A DNA stretch of 64,000 nt from Pedobacter zeaxanthinifaciens (GCF_003313335.1 NZ_QMHP01000003.1:248001-312000), one strand, 5' to 3'; shown: positions 8,075-17,851, counted from the first letter of the stretch. Notes: generated from the letters alone by a model not told the origin. Program-made: numbers and translations.

Positions 8075-9080
8075 AGAAGTTAAGTTTAAATACGAAATAA
8101 GAGCCTAAGATAGCAGGAATTATAATATTGAGCAGCCAAATACTTGCAATACATGCCACCACAGCGGTGTTTTGAGTGGTGATATGTTTAAAAAAGAATA
8201 ATGCTGTTAAACTTCTAACTCCCCAATCTAATAAATCCAACGAAGGCAACATTGATTGTACAAAGAGCAGAATGGGTACAAACATCAAAATATCCATTAC
8301 ATGTAAACTTGGGATAAGCCAAAGAAACATAATGAGGTATTGAGTTGTGAATACGGCATATCTAGCTAAGCAATATAATAAAATAGATGCTAACTCCCTT
8401 TGGCTGTACCTTGCTAAAACAGCGTAAAATTTATGGTATTTACGCGTAAATTTAATGGAAAGCAAAAGGTTGTTTAACCACTTGATATTGAAATAAAATA
8501 TGATAAAAAAAGCGATAGATGCTACCGCTATTATACACAGCGCTATAAAAAATGGCAATGATATCTCTACAAACCTGTAAACAAAAATACACGTTGTAAT
8601 AGCGCCAAAAACGTTAGTAAGCACTAATTGCCCAATGTTGCCCACCGCCATTGCCACTACGCCCACAATTCTTCTTTTAGGCGAAAGAAAAAAAACACGC
8701 CCTCCAAATTCACCGATTCTATTAGGCGTAAACACCGCCCACGTTAACCCACAAAAAACCGACTCGATGGACTTCCACAAGCTAATTTTTTCAACGTTTT
8801 CTATTAAGCTCTTCCATTTTACAGCTTCTAAACCCCAGTTAAGCAACATCAGCACGAAAGCAATACTTAGCACTAAGAAAATTTCTGTGCCTGGAATATC
8901 ATGAATTAGATTAACAAAATCTCGAAGATCATCATGCTTAGTAACCTTTCTATAAACGAACCAAAATGCAAAAGCAACTACGGCAATTTTTATAAAACTA
9001 GTAAGTATCTTTTTAAAACTTGGAGTCACAGCTCTGCTTTTGGTGTGTGCAAATATGGTTAATCTAGTTGAGTTAGGCAT
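8052..9080 (-). CDS. lysylphosphatidylglycerol-synthase-like membrane protein (UPF0104/YbhN type)
   Basis: A 342-residue integral membrane protein with about eight hydrophobic helices and the GEFGGRV motif (TPNRIGEFGGRVFF) typical of the UPF0104/AglD/YbhN transmembrane family. It lacks the soluble synthetase domain of MprF, so a flippase-like or lipid-handling role fits better than lysyl transfer. Its 3' end overlaps the glycosyltransferase gene. This pairing with a GT2 enzyme is common for the family and points to glycolipid or surface-polymer assembly. Confidence 0.82.
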   Translation of the reverse strand: MPNSTRLTIFAHTKSRAVTPSFKKILTSFIKIAVVAFAFWFVYRKVTKHDDLRDFVNLIHDIPGTEIFLVLSIAFVLMLLNWGLEAVKWKSLIENVEKISLWKSIESVFCGLTWAVFTPNRIGEFGGRVFFLSPKRRIVGVVAMAVGNIGQLVLTNVFGAITTCIFVYRFVEISLPFFIALCIIAVASIAFFIIFYFNIKWLNNLLLSIKFTRKYHKFYAVLARYSQRELASILLYCLARYAVFTTQYLIMFLWLIPSLHVMDILMFVPILLFVQSMLPSLDLLDWGVRSLTALFFFKHITTQNTAVVACIASIWLLNIIIPAILGSYFVFKLNFFGNNQRN

Positions 9081-9129
9081 AAAAAAGGGTGGGTAAATTT
9101 ACTTTAACAACAATTGCGTAAATAAGTTC

Positions 9130-9137
9130 TATTTTTG
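9130..9137 (+). promoter_or_regulatory. -7 promoter element of ruvC
   Basis: TATTTTTG, with its last base only 4 bases before the ATG at 9142. The start site expected 5-7 bases downstream falls on or inside the start codon, so the transcript is predicted to be leaderless. Confidence 0.55.
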
Positions 9138-9141
9138 TGTT

Positions 9142-9708
9142 ATGCTGGCTGAAAAAAAGGAACGTGTAATATTAGGAGTTGACCCCGGAACGGCAATTAT
9201 GGGCTACGGTGTAATTTTGGAAAAGGGCAATAAGATGGAATTGCTAAGCATGGGCGTGGTGCGAATGGACCATTTGGATGATCACTTCCTGAAGCTACAA
9301 CGCATTTTTGAGAAAACCATTGGACTAATTGACAGCTACAAACCAGATGCTTTAGCAATTGAAGCTCCATTTTATGGCAAAAACATTCAAGTGATGCTGA
9401 AGTTAGGCAGGGCGCAAGGTATTGCTATGGCAGCAGCTTTATCACGCAATATTCCAGTAACAGAGTACGCACCCCGAAAAATAAAGCAGTCGATTACCGG
9501 AAAGGGAACTGCAAGCAAAGAACAGGTAGCTGCCATGTTGCAGCGCTTACTGAACTTTAACGAAACCCCTGAGTTTTTGGATGCTACAGATGGTTTAGCA
9601 GTGGCAGTTTGCCATTCGTTCCAAAAAATTCCAACTAGTGGCGGCAAAAGCAAAACCTACTCGGGCTGGGAGGCCTTTGTGAGTGATAATAAAAAAAGGG
9701 TGAAGTGA
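9142..9708 (+). CDS. ruvC: crossover junction endodeoxyribonuclease RuvC
   Basis: A Holliday-junction resolvase of the RNase H fold. It acts as a dimer with the RuvAB branch-migration motor in recombination repair. The acidic active site is Asp14 (GVDPGT), Glu74 (AIEAPF), and Asp147 and Asp150 ([14 protein letters not shown]). The length of 188 is normal. ruvA and ruvB are not adjacent. The mRNA appears to be leaderless. Confidence 0.97.
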   Translation: MLAEKKERVILGVDPGTAIMGYGVILEKGNKMELLSMGVVRMDHLDDHFLKLQRIFEKTIGLIDSYKPDALAIEAPFYGKNIQVMLKLGRAQGIAMAAALSRNIPVTEYAPRKIKQSITGKGTASKEQVAAMLQRLLNFNETPEFLDATDGLAVAVCHSFQKIPTSGGKSKTYSGWEAFVSDNKKRVK

Positions 9709-9719
9709 ATTAGTTTCGC

Positions 9720-10772
9720 CTAATTTTTAGGTAAAGCTTTCTTCGGAAAAACCAACGATGCAATAATACTTAAAGCCAAAATAGCTACAATTACAATAAG
9801 TGAATGCTCCGTTGTAAAGCCCCAAGCTTTGAGATAGGTATGTCCCAACATTTTTGCGCCAATAAACGTTAGCAGTACGGCCAATCCAGTTTTTAAGTAG
9901 TGGAATTTATGGATGATATTCACCAACAAAAAGAACATGGAGCGTAATCCCATGATGGCGAAAATATTCGAAAAGAATACAATATACGCATCTTTAGTTA
10001 CCGCAAAAATAGCCGGAATAGAGTCTACAGCAAAAATCAGATCGGTAAACTCAACGATCAGCAACACCAAGAACAATGGCGTAATGTATCGTTTACCATG
10101 AATTTTATGAAAGAAGTTTTTGCCTTCGTATTTGGGATGGATTTTAAAAAACCTCGAGGCAAACTTAACTACCGGATGATTTTCAGGATCAATTTTATCG
10201 TCCTCCTCTTTTGAAAAGAACATCTTAACTCCGGTAAAAACCAAAAAAGCTCCAAATAGATAAAGGATCCAATCGAAACGAGTAATTAAAGCAGCGCCTA
10301 CAAAAATGAAGATAAATCGCATGATGATGGCACCCAAAATGCCCCAAAACAATACCCTGTGATAGTACTTTTCAGGAACAGAGAAGGCTGAGAATATCAG
10401 TACAATTACAAAAATATTATCTACAGAAAGTGCATATTCAACCACATACCCGGTTAAAAATTCGATACCTAAGTTTTGGCGGTAAAGCTGCAGACTGGCC
10501 TCGAAGTTTCCTGGAATAACGCTGATTGGATGCTTATGTGCTGTAATTACCTCCTGCAAACGGGCCATGCTATCAATGCCATGCAGATAATCGCCTTTTA
10601 AAATCAACAGCAAATAAAAGCTGAGGGCAAAAACTACCATAATGAAACTCATGATACCCGCTTGCTTTAAGCTTACCACGTGTTCCCTTTTGCTAAAAAG
10701 CCCTAAATCTAAGGCTAGGATAAATACAATGAAAAGTAGAAATCCGCCAATGAATAATAATTCGTGCGACAT
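9720..10772 (-). CDS. TerC/Alx family membrane protein
   Basis: A 350-residue protein with about nine membrane helices. The TerC signatures are two Asp-bearing segments, EYALSVDNIFV and FTDLIFAVDSIPAIFAVT, separated by a charged loop that includes KEEDD. Characterised members (Alx, TerC, MeeF/MeeY) export manganese or assist metalation of exported proteins. The metal role here is inferred from the family. The start codon shares one base with the stop of the upstream prenyl synthase gene, so the two are translationally coupled. Confidence 0.88.
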   Translation of the reverse strand: MSHELLFIGGFLLFIVFILALDLGLFSKREHVVSLKQAGIMSFIMVVFALSFYLLLILKGDYLHGIDSMARLQEVITAHKHPISVIPGNFEASLQLYRQNLGIEFLTGYVVEYALSVDNIFVIVLIFSAFSVPEKYYHRVLFWGILGAIIMRFIFIFVGAALITRFDWILYLFGAFLVFTGVKMFFSKEEDDKIDPENHPVVKFASRFFKIHPKYEGKNFFHKIHGKRYITPLFLVLLIVEFTDLIFAVDSIPAIFAVTKDAYIVFFSNIFAIMGLRSMFFLLVNIIHKFHYLKTGLAVLLTFIGAKMLGHTYLKAWGFTTEHSLIVIVAILALSIIASLVFPKKALPKN

Positions 10773-11749
10773 TATTTTTTACGTTCTGTAGTGTACCTTA
10801 CCAATTGTTGCAAGCCTGTTTTTGCATCTCCATCAGGAAAAGATGCTAAAATATCAAAGGCTTTATTTTGGTACTCGAGCATTTTTTGATTGGCATAATG
10901 CACTCCTTCGTTGGCATTTACAAAATCAATAATCTCTTGTATTTTTTTAGGCTCATCATTATGGTTTTTCACCAAATTAATGATTCTTTTACGCTCACTT
11001 TTTTCTACTCGGTTAAGTGCATAAATCAACGGCAAGGTTACCTTTTTCTCCTTGATATCAATTCCCAGTGGTTTACCCACATCGTCGGTACCAAAATCAA
11101 AAGTATCATCCTTAATTTGAAAAGCAATTCCAACTAGTTCCCCAAACAAGCGCATTTTTTCAATATCTTCATCAGAAGCACCTGATGAAGCCGCTCCACA
11201 AGCACAACAAGAGGCAATTAAAGAGGCTGTTTTTTGACGAATTACATTGAAATATAACTCCTCACTAATATCCATTCTTCGCACTTTTTCTACCTGCAGC
11301 AACTCGCCTTCGCTCATTTGTTGTACCGCTTCAGACACAATCTTCAACAATTGAAATTCGTTGTTGTTTACCGAAAGTAGTAATCCTTTAGAAAGGAGGT
11401 AATCACCTACTAAAACCGCAATTTTATTTTTCCATAGCGCATTGATAGAGAAGAAACCTCGTCGCTCGTAGGCATTATCAACCACGTCATCGTGCACCAA
11501 AGTGGCGGTGTGTAAAAGCTCAACCAAAGCAGCCCCACGGTGTGTTGACTCCACAATACCTCCGCAGAGTTTTGCCGCGAAAAATACGAACATCGGTCGC
11601 ATTTGCTTGCCCTTACGCTTCACAATGTAGTGTGTAATTCGGTTCAGCAAAGGCGCACTGCTTTGCATCGATTCTTTAAATTTTACTTCAAAGGCATCAA
11701 TTTCTGCGGCAATAGGTTGCTTTATTCGATCTATTTGAGACATTGGCAA
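10772..11749 (-). CDS. all-trans polyprenyl diphosphate synthase
   Basis: Elongates farnesyl or geranyl diphosphate with isopentenyl diphosphate to make the isoprenoid tail of quinones (menaquinone in this phylum). The two Asp-rich Mg-binding motifs are DDVVD at 87-91 and DDTFD at 214-218, with KGKQMRP at 46-52 near the entrance. Octaprenyl-type enzymes (IspB/HepT) are the closest named relatives, but the chain length cannot be read from sequence alone. The -7 element at 11761-11768 gives a very short leader. It is the first gene of an operon with the TerC-like gene. Confidence 0.92.
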   Translation of the reverse strand: MPMSQIDRIKQPIAAEIDAFEVKFKESMQSSAPLLNRITHYIVKRKGKQMRPMFVFFAAKLCGGIVESTHRGAALVELLHTATLVHDDVVDNAYERRGFFSINALWKNKIAVLVGDYLLSKGLLLSVNNNEFQLLKIVSEAVQQMSEGELLQVEKVRRMDISEELYFNVIRQKTASLIASCCACGAASSGASDEDIEKMRLFGELVGIAFQIKDDTFDFGTDDVGKPLGIDIKEKKVTLPLIYALNRVEKSERKRIINLVKNHNDEPKKIQEIIDFVNANEGVHYANQKMLEYQNKAFDILASFPDGDAKTGLQQLVRYTTERKK

Positions 11750-11760
11750 AAATGTGTTTG

Positions 11761-11768
11761 CAAACTTA
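11761..11768 (-). promoter_or_regulatory. -7 promoter element of the polyprenyl synthase operon
   Basis: TAAGTTTG on the minus strand. It ends 11 bases before the ATG, so the leader is only a few bases long. Confidence 0.55.
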
Positions 11769-11864
11769 GTTGAATTTCTATTAAAAGCGTATTTTTAATT
11801 CAACTATTCACATTAAGCTGAGATACTTTGAAACATTGTTGACCGGCCAATTAAACTTAAGCCA

Positions 11865-12851
11865 ATGAAAACCGCTTTAAAAACGATTTTAATCATCGTT
11901 GTTATTTTAGGACTGGTTTATGCAGTAGGTCCTCGCCCATCTGCACCTAAGTATGAAACATCACTGCCTAAAGTTCCAAGCATTGATTCTTTAACTACTT
12001 ATGTAAAGCAACAAGAAAGTAAACATCATATCAAGCTGGCCAACCAAGCAGAGATAGTTTGGGCGGATAGCTCACATCGGCAAACCGAATATGCGATAGT
12101 ATACCTCCATGGATTTTCAGCTTCCAAGGAGGAAGGAAATCCGGTGCATTTAAACTTCGCTAAAAACATACATGCTAATTTGTTTTTAAGCAGGCTGGCA
12201 GACCATGGCATTGACACCGTTGCACCTATGCAGTACCTCACCGCCGACCGACTTTGGGAAAGCGCAAAAGAAGCATTGTCAATAGGCAAAAGACTTGGCA
12301 AAAAAGTGATTTTAGTAGGCACTTCTACCGGTGGAACACTAGCATTGCAACTGGCCGCAGCTTACCCGGAAGTTAACAGTTTGATCCTGCTATCGCCTAA
12401 TGTTGCCATTAACGACAGCAAGGCTTGGTTATTGAATAACCCTTGGGGCCTACAAATTGCCCGTTTGGTAACTGGTGGAGATGAACGATTTTTAACTGGA
12501 AAAAGTCCCATCTATAAAAAATATTGGTACAACCATTACCGTTTAGAATCTGTAGTGCAGTTACAGGAATTGCTTGAAAGTAGCATGAACAAAGCTACAT
12601 TTGAACGTGTAAAACAGCCTGTTTTATTGCTTTACTACTATAAAAATGAACAACAGCAGGACCCTGTAGTAAAAGTATCGGCTATGCTGAAAATGTTTGA
12701 CGAGCTAGGAACTCCCACTAATGAGAAGCTAAAAATAGCACTACCTCATACTGGAAATCATGTATTAGGTTCGTACATTACTTCTAAAGATGTTAATGGG
12801 GTTGAAAAAGCCGTCAACCAATTTGCATCAAAATACATATTAGCAAATTAA
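11865..12851 (+). CDS. membrane-anchored alpha/beta hydrolase
   Basis: 328 residues. A single N-terminal hydrophobic segment (about 5-22) acts as an uncleaved anchor or signal. The alpha/beta-hydrolase core shows the oxyanion HG at 82-83, the nucleophile elbow GTSTGG with Ser154, and a C-terminal HTGNHV segment that supplies the catalytic His. The closest broad class is carboxylesterase/monoacylglycerol-lipase-like. The substrate is unknown. It is coupled to the following patatin gene by a one-base stop/start overlap, which suggests joint action on lipids or esters. Confidence 0.85.
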   Translation: MKTALKTILIIVVILGLVYAVGPRPSAPKYETSLPKVPSIDSLTTYVKQQESKHHIKLANQAEIVWADSSHRQTEYAIVYLHGFSASKEEGNPVHLNFAKNIHANLFLSRLADHGIDTVAPMQYLTADRLWESAKEALSIGKRLGKKVILVGTSTGGTLALQLAAAYPEVNSLILLSPNVAINDSKAWLLNNPWGLQIARLVTGGDERFLTGKSPIYKKYWYNHYRLESVVQLQELLESSMNKATFERVKQPVLLLYYYKNEQQQDPVVKVSAMLKMFDELGTPTNEKLKIALPHTGNHVLGSYITSKDVNGVEKAVNQFASKYILAN

Positions 12852-13684
12852 TGAAGAAAAAAGTACAGTTAGTTTTAGGTAGCGGCGGCGCAAGGGGTTT
12901 AGCTCATATTGGTGTAATTGAACAACTAGAAAACGATGGCTATGAAATTTGCGAGGTAGTTGGTTGTTCAATGGGAGCCGTAGTTGGCGGGCTATACTGT
13001 GCCGGGTTTCTAAACGAATATAAACATTGGCTATCTACCTTAACTCGTGGTAACGTTTTTAGCTTAGTTGATTTTACGTTCAACAGTAGAGGCTTTGTAC
13101 GTGGAGAAAAAATTTGGACATTGATAGCCAAAATTACCGGCGACCAACAAATTGAGAAGCTAAAAATTCCCTTTACCGCAGTAGCTACGGATATGATGCA
13201 AATGGAAGAAGTGCATTACACCAGCGGAGATTTATTTGCAGCTCTGCGTTCAACCATTTCTATACCGGGTGTTTTTACTCCGGTAATTGAAAAAAACAGC
13301 GTTTTGGTAGACGGTGGCGTACTTAATCCTTTACCCATTAACGTTGTCAAAAAACGGAAAGATGCGATTGTAGTTGCAGTAAATATTAATGGCAAAAACA
13401 CGCACCATGTGAGCGAAGAAATCAAAGAAAAGAATCAAAGTTGGTTACAGCGCTATTGGAAAAACAACGCTAAAAACGACACGCCCAAGATCTCCTTTTT
13501 TGATTTGATGAACACATCTTACGATTTTACCCAAGATAGATTAGCACAACTTACCGTTGAACATTACCAGCCTGATTTGGTAGTGGAAATTCCTAGAAAT
13601 GCCTGCGGAACATTTGATTTTCATAAATCCGCTCAACTAATTGAGTTAGGAAAACAAGCTTACAATAAAGCCAAAACAAGCTAA
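12851..13684 (+). CDS. patatin-like phospholipase (RssA/NTE family)
   Basis: 277 residues with all patatin landmarks: the Gly-rich oxyanion loop GSGGARG (10-16), the nucleophile elbow GCSMG with Ser40, and the dyad Asp154 in DGG (154-156). It has no signal peptide, so it is cytoplasmic or membrane-peripheral. The family hydrolyses acyl ester bonds of phospholipids or lysophospholipids. Its ATG overlaps the stop of the alpha/beta hydrolase gene (TAATG). Confidence 0.92.
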   Translation: MKKKVQLVLGSGGARGLAHIGVIEQLENDGYEICEVVGCSMGAVVGGLYCAGFLNEYKHWLSTLTRGNVFSLVDFTFNSRGFVRGEKIWTLIAKITGDQQIEKLKIPFTAVATDMMQMEEVHYTSGDLFAALRSTISIPGVFTPVIEKNSVLVDGGVLNPLPINVVKKRKDAIVVAVNINGKNTHHVSEEIKEKNQSWLQRYWKNNAKNDTPKISFFDLMNTSYDFTQDRLAQLTVEHYQPDLVVEIPRNACGTFDFHKSAQLIELGKQAYNKAKTS

Positions 13685-13704
13685 AGGCAAAGGGCAAATT
13701 AATG

Positions 13705-13712
13705 TACCTTTG
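13705..13712 (+). promoter_or_regulatory. -7 promoter element of dgt
   Basis: TACCTTTG followed by CGCC. The same extended form occurs before the DEAD-box helicase gene. It leaves a leader of about 18 bases. Confidence 0.6.
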
Positions 13713-13736
13713 CGCCAAGTTTAATTTAGTTTTTTT

Positions 13737-15086
13737 ATGATGGAATGGAAAACCCTGCTTTCGGCAAAACGTTGGGGCCACGAAGACAAACCAATTCGCG
13801 ACAATGATGACGCCCGATCGCAGTTTCAAATAGATTACGACAGGCTCATTTTTTCTTCGCCCTTTAGAAGGTTGCAGAATAAAACTCAAGTATTTCCATT
13901 GCCTGGAAGCGTATTTGTACATAACCGACTAACACATAGCTTGGAAGTTGCCAGCGTAGGCAGATCCTTAGGAAGGATTTTCTATAATCAAATTAAAAAA
14001 GATAATCCCAATATTGACAATGAGGTGCCTTTAATGAGCGAAGTTGGCAACATTGTGGCCGCCGCAGCTTTGGCGCATGATTTGGGCAACCCCGCATTTG
14101 GACACTCGGGCGAAGCAGCCATATCAAGGTATTTTACTAATGGTGAGGGTAAATTTTACCTCGATCAGTTGGCGGATCATCAGAAAAAAGATTTTACCAA
14201 TTTTGAAGGTAATGCCAATGCTATCCGTATCCTCACTCATCCGTTTGAAGGAAAAGGAAATGGCGCTTACGCACTTACTTATGCTACTTTGGCTGCTATT
14301 GGCAAATATCCTTGCGAATCATCTATTGGTGGGGATAAATCAAAACTACACCGCAAGAAATATGGTTTTTTTCAATCGGAGAAAGAAATTTTCAGAAAAA
14401 TTGCTGATGAACTGGGTATGCTGCAAGATAACGACAATCCACTGGGATATTTTCGCCACCCTTTAACTTATTTAGTAGAGGCCGCCGATGATATTTGTTA
14501 TGGCATTATCGACTTGGAAGATGCGCATCGTTTGCAAATTTTAAGTTTTGATGAAGTGAAAAACTTATTACTGCCTTTGTGCAATAGTGATAAGTTGGAA
14601 ACCCGTTTGAATGATGATTTGGAAGACGATGACGCTAAAGTAAGTTTGTTACGAGCAAAAGCAATTAGCACTTTAATTTACGAGTGCTCCACTATTTTTT
14701 ATACTTCTCAACCGGAAATATTAAGTGGTAAATTCAACAAGAGTTTAACAGATGCACTTCCCGCACATTACGCCAAAGCTTGGAAAAAAATCGAGGAAAT
14801 TTCCGTGGAGAAGATTTACAATTTCCAATCGGTAATTGCCAAGGAAGTTTCAGGTTATAAAGTGATGGCTGGTTTGTTGGAAGAGTTTGTGCCTGCACTG
14901 GTCAACAATGATACCCACTATTATAAAAAATTAGTAAAACTGATTCCAAAGCAATTCCATACTGAAAAAACAGACCTATACTCAAAGGTGCAAAGTGTTT
15001 TGGATTTTGTATCAGGCATGACCGATTTGTATGCGGTGGAGTTGTATGGTAAAATCAAAGGAATTTCTTTCCCTTCAGTGACTTAG
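13737..15086 (+). CDS. dgt: deoxyguanosinetriphosphate triphosphohydrolase (dGTPase)
   Basis: An HD-domain enzyme that splits dGTP (and often other dNTPs) to nucleoside plus triphosphate, controlling dNTP pools. Visible are RRLQNKTQV (44-52), His67 in RLTHSLEV, the metal-binding His114-Asp115 in AHDLGNPAFGH with His123, and a downstream AADDICYGI Asp. The length of 449 fits the non-Enterobacterial class. Two consecutive ATGs (13737 and 13740) leave the exact start uncertain by one codon. Confidence 0.94.
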   Translation: MMEWKTLLSAKRWGHEDKPIRDNDDARSQFQIDYDRLIFSSPFRRLQNKTQVFPLPGSVFVHNRLTHSLEVASVGRSLGRIFYNQIKKDNPNIDNEVPLMSEVGNIVAAAALAHDLGNPAFGHSGEAAISRYFTNGEGKFYLDQLADHQKKDFTNFEGNANAIRILTHPFEGKGNGAYALTYATLAAIGKYPCESSIGGDKSKLHRKKYGFFQSEKEIFRKIADELGMLQDNDNPLGYFRHPLTYLVEAADDICYGIIDLEDAHRLQILSFDEVKNLLLPLCNSDKLETRLNDDLEDDDAKVSLLRAKAISTLIYECSTIFYTSQPEILSGKFNKSLTDALPAHYAKAWKKIEEISVEKIYNFQSVIAKEVSGYKVMAGLLEEFVPALVNNDTHYYKKLVKLIPKQFHTEKTDLYSKVQSVLDFVSGMTDLYAVELYGKIKGISFPSVT

Positions 15087-15103
15087 CACACTCATCAATA
15101 AAA

Positions 15104-15187
15104 CGTCATTGCGAGGCACGAAGTAATCTTACAACTATAGTTATCTCGGCATTTTGCTTTAAGATTGCTTCGTACCTCGCAAGGACG
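15104..15187. repeat. REP-like palindrome, type B (CGTCATTGCGAGGCACG type)
   Basis: The left arm begins CGTCATTGCGAGGCACGAAG and the right arm ends CTTCGTACCTCGCAAGGACG, an imperfect inverted repeat with a ~30-base centre. From memory this arm type recurs in intergenic DNA of many Bacteroidota. It lies after dgt, before the terminator. Confidence 0.8.
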
Positions 15188-15195
15188 AGCAGTAT

Positions 15196-15234
15196 AAAAA
15201 ATGGTCGGTACTTTATCAGCACCGACCATTTTTT
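15196..15234. terminator. bidirectional intrinsic terminator, dgt / outer-membrane receptor
   Basis: A perfect 14-base stem (AAAAAATGGTCGGT at 15196-15209 with its complement at 15221-15234) and an 11-base loop, with A- and T-runs on either side, between convergent genes. Confidence 0.85.
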
Positions 15235-15249
15235 ACTTTTACTTTTTAC

Positions 15250-17700
15250 TTATCTACCTTGACCCATGCCGCCGCCCATACCGCCGCCTTGTTGTTGGTC
15301 TTGTTTAATATCGTCGTTTTTGATTTTCTTTTTCTCAGTAAACTTCAACTTACCAAACTTATAGCTAAAGTTTAAGCCAATTTGACGTAGCGGGTAATAG
15401 ATGTTTTGCGTTTGCATAGTTCCTCCAGACATGGTTACTGTTTTGATATGCAAATCTCTATTGAATGGATTTAAAAGGTTTAACCCAATAGTACCTTGTT
15501 TCTTGAAGATGTCTTTTTTAACCGCACCACCGTAGAAAAACATAGGATCTGTTTTGCTTTGATAAGTGTAGCGAGGAGAATTTACTACGCCAAACAACTC
15601 TAAGTTCCATCCACCTTTAAATGAGGTAGCAGAGCGCATAAAGAAGTTGTAATTGATGTAAGTACCCTCGTTCATACCTTGTATATCTTGTCTGCTTCTA
15701 ATTTCATAAGTGTTTAAGCCAATGTTACTCATTAAAGTCCACTTTGGCGTTGGGTTATATGAACCAAACAAATTGGCGCCAAAGCTAGAAGTGTTACCCA
15801 CGTTATCAAATGTGGTTAAGGTTTTACCTGATACATCTGGCTGTATAATGTTTTCAATCACATTTCTTGTATTTCTGTAGAAAACAGATGCGTTAATCAT
15901 TGAACCTTTAATGAAAGTTGAATAACCTAACTCCACATTGTGACTTAACTCAGGATTAAGGTTTGGATTACCTTGAAATACACTGAACTGATTGGCCTCG
16001 TTACGGAACGGGTTGAGGTAAGCCAAGCTTGGACGTTGTACACGTTTGTTATAAGCTAACTTAATGGTGGTTTGTCCGCCAATAGTTTGCGAAAGCACCG
16101 CACTAGGGAACAAGTTAAAGTAATCATTTTTAACTGGCTTTCCCGCTGCATCTTGGAAATCTATAGCAGTATATTCTCCCCTCACACCACCTTTGAATTT
16201 AATCTTTTTAGTTAAATCGAAAGCGATGGTTGAATAAGCAGCACCTACGTTTTGGTCATAATCAAAGTTTTGAGCAGAGTTTTGACTAAACTCACTTTGA
16301 ATATTTCTTAAGATACCTTTTCCACCTACCTCAAAAGTTACCGATTTTGAGAATGGATATACATAATCAGTTTGGAAAGTATACTCTCTATTTCTACCGA
16401 TGTTATTACTAGCCGTGTAGTTAACTGGCACACCTGTTCCAGTACGGAAATCGTTGGTAAAATCATTATTGTTTCTACCTTGCGTTAACTGTCCAGCTAC
16501 CGAAAATTCTTCGCCTTGCTTTTTGCTTGTACGTCTGTAATCCAAATTCCAGTCTAAATTACTGTTACTCATATCGGTAGCACTTGCAATATTTCCACTT
16601 GCGCTTCCGTTGGTAGTAATTAATGATGTACCTGGACCACCATTATAAAATCTATTATATTTTGCGTTAGTACTAATGTTATTGTAAGCGTTAAAATCGT
16701 AATCTAACCCCAAACTTCCGTTAAACATTTCGCGTTTCCATGCAGATGTACCATCTTGTAACACGTTTGATGAAGGAATAGTAACACTTCCTTCTTGACG
16801 TTGAGGTAGCTGGTTAAAGAATACCACCCTCGAATCTTGCGGATAAGCATACATTCCTCCTAAAGCAGTATTTGCACTAAAGCGTCCAGATTTTGCAGTT
16901 AAGTTAAAGTTACCAGTATTTTGACGAGTACCAGCTGATGCGTTTACCGAGCCGCTTACTCCCTCAGCATTACTTTTTTTAGTAATGATGTTGATGATAC
17001 CACCCGAACCCTCTGCTTCGTATTTAGCAGATGGATTGGTAATTACTTCTACACTTTTGATTTGATCAGCTGGAATCATTTTCAAAGCATCAGCTACGCT
17101 ATTTGCCATGGTACCTGATGGTTTACCATTGATCAAAACCCTAACCGCACTTCCACGTAATTGTACGTTACCATTAATATCTACAGAAAGCATTGGCACC
17201 TTACGCATAACGTCCGTTGCATCGCTACCTGCATTGGTAGCATCAGCTTCAGCGTTATAAACCATACGGTCTATTTTGTTTTCCACGATATTTTTTTTAC
17301 CCTCAATAGTTACTTGGTTTAAGGTATTAGATGTTCCAGCTAAATACACGTTACCAATGTTGTTATCAGGTTTTTCGGGAGTGGTTTTAACCATTACATT
17401 TTTGGAAGTGTAACCGATAAAGCCCACCACCAGCTTATATTCTCCTGGTGCAATGTTTTGGATCGATACTTTACCTTTAGTATCTGTTAAAGCTCCATTT
17501 ACGGTTTTGGAAGTTTTAGCGTTCACCAAAGAAACCGTTGCATATTCTACCGGTTGTTTGGTTAGCGAATCTAAAATGGTAGCTGATATACGCCCTGTCA
17601 CTTTTGACGCTGCATTGCCCCCGCCTCCCATCATTGGGAATTGAGCCTTCGCATTAATCATCATCAGTAAAGCGGCACAAATTAGTAGTAGTTTTTTCAT
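15250..17700 (-). CDS. outer-membrane beta-barrel receptor of the TonB-dependent type
   Basis: 816 residues. A signal peptide spans 1-19 (cleavage after MINAKA). A carboxypeptidase-regulatory-like beta-sandwich lies at about 36-115 (VTGRISATILDSLTKQPVEYATV), and a plug domain at about 125-245 (DVMRKVPMLSVDINGNVQLRG, then VEVITNPSAKYEAEGSGGIINIITKK). The rest forms an OMP_b-brl_3-type barrel. The C-terminus is extended by a Lys/Gln- and Gly/Met-rich tail (QQQGGGMGGGMGQGR) instead of ending at a terminal aromatic, which is unusual for a barrel. The substrate is unknown. No SusD partner is adjacent. Confidence 0.92.
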   Translation of the reverse strand: MKKLLLICAALLMMINAKAQFPMMGGGGNAASKVTGRISATILDSLTKQPVEYATVSLVNAKTSKTVNGALTDTKGKVSIQNIAPGEYKLVVGFIGYTSKNVMVKTTPEKPDNNIGNVYLAGTSNTLNQVTIEGKKNIVENKIDRMVYNAEADATNAGSDATDVMRKVPMLSVDINGNVQLRGSAVRVLINGKPSGTMANSVADALKMIPADQIKSVEVITNPSAKYEAEGSGGIINIITKKSNAEGVSGSVNASAGTRQNTGNFNLTAKSGRFSANTALGGMYAYPQDSRVVFFNQLPQRQEGSVTIPSSNVLQDGTSAWKREMFNGSLGLDYDFNAYNNISTNAKYNRFYNGGPGTSLITTNGSASGNIASATDMSNSNLDWNLDYRRTSKKQGEEFSVAGQLTQGRNNNDFTNDFRTGTGVPVNYTASNNIGRNREYTFQTDYVYPFSKSVTFEVGGKGILRNIQSEFSQNSAQNFDYDQNVGAAYSTIAFDLTKKIKFKGGVRGEYTAIDFQDAAGKPVKNDYFNLFPSAVLSQTIGGQTTIKLAYNKRVQRPSLAYLNPFRNEANQFSVFQGNPNLNPELSHNVELGYSTFIKGSMINASVFYRNTRNVIENIIQPDVSGKTLTTFDNVGNTSSFGANLFGSYNPTPKWTLMSNIGLNTYEIRSRQDIQGMNEGTYINYNFFMRSATSFKGGWNLELFGVVNSPRYTYQSKTDPMFFYGGAVKKDIFKKQGTIGLNLLNPFNRDLHIKTVTMSGGTMQTQNIYYPLRQIGLNFSYKFGKLKFTEKKKIKNDDIKQDQQQGGGMGGGMGQGR

Positions 17701-17744
17701 CAGAGTTAATAATTTCTTTGTGTTGTTTGTACGTATTAGTCTAC

Positions 17745-17752
17745 CAAAGGTA
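17745..17752 (-). promoter_or_regulatory. -7 promoter element of the outer-membrane receptor gene
   Basis: TACCTTTG on the minus strand, about 45 bases before the ATG, giving a longer leader than most promoters in this window. Confidence 0.55.
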
Positions 17753-17851
17753 TATTTTGTTACAAGGCAACTAAAGCATTTTTTTACAACCAGTAGAAAT
17801 GCTTCGGTGAATGGTATTTTTTGAGCGGCGAATGGATTGCTGCCGAAATGA

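Noticed and set aside
13593..13922. 109-codon antisense frame across patatin and dgt
   Set aside because: It overlaps two well-supported genes and the dgt promoter; no family features.
14044..14466. 140-codon frame inside dgt on the same strand
   Set aside because: An out-of-frame shadow of the dgt coding sequence.
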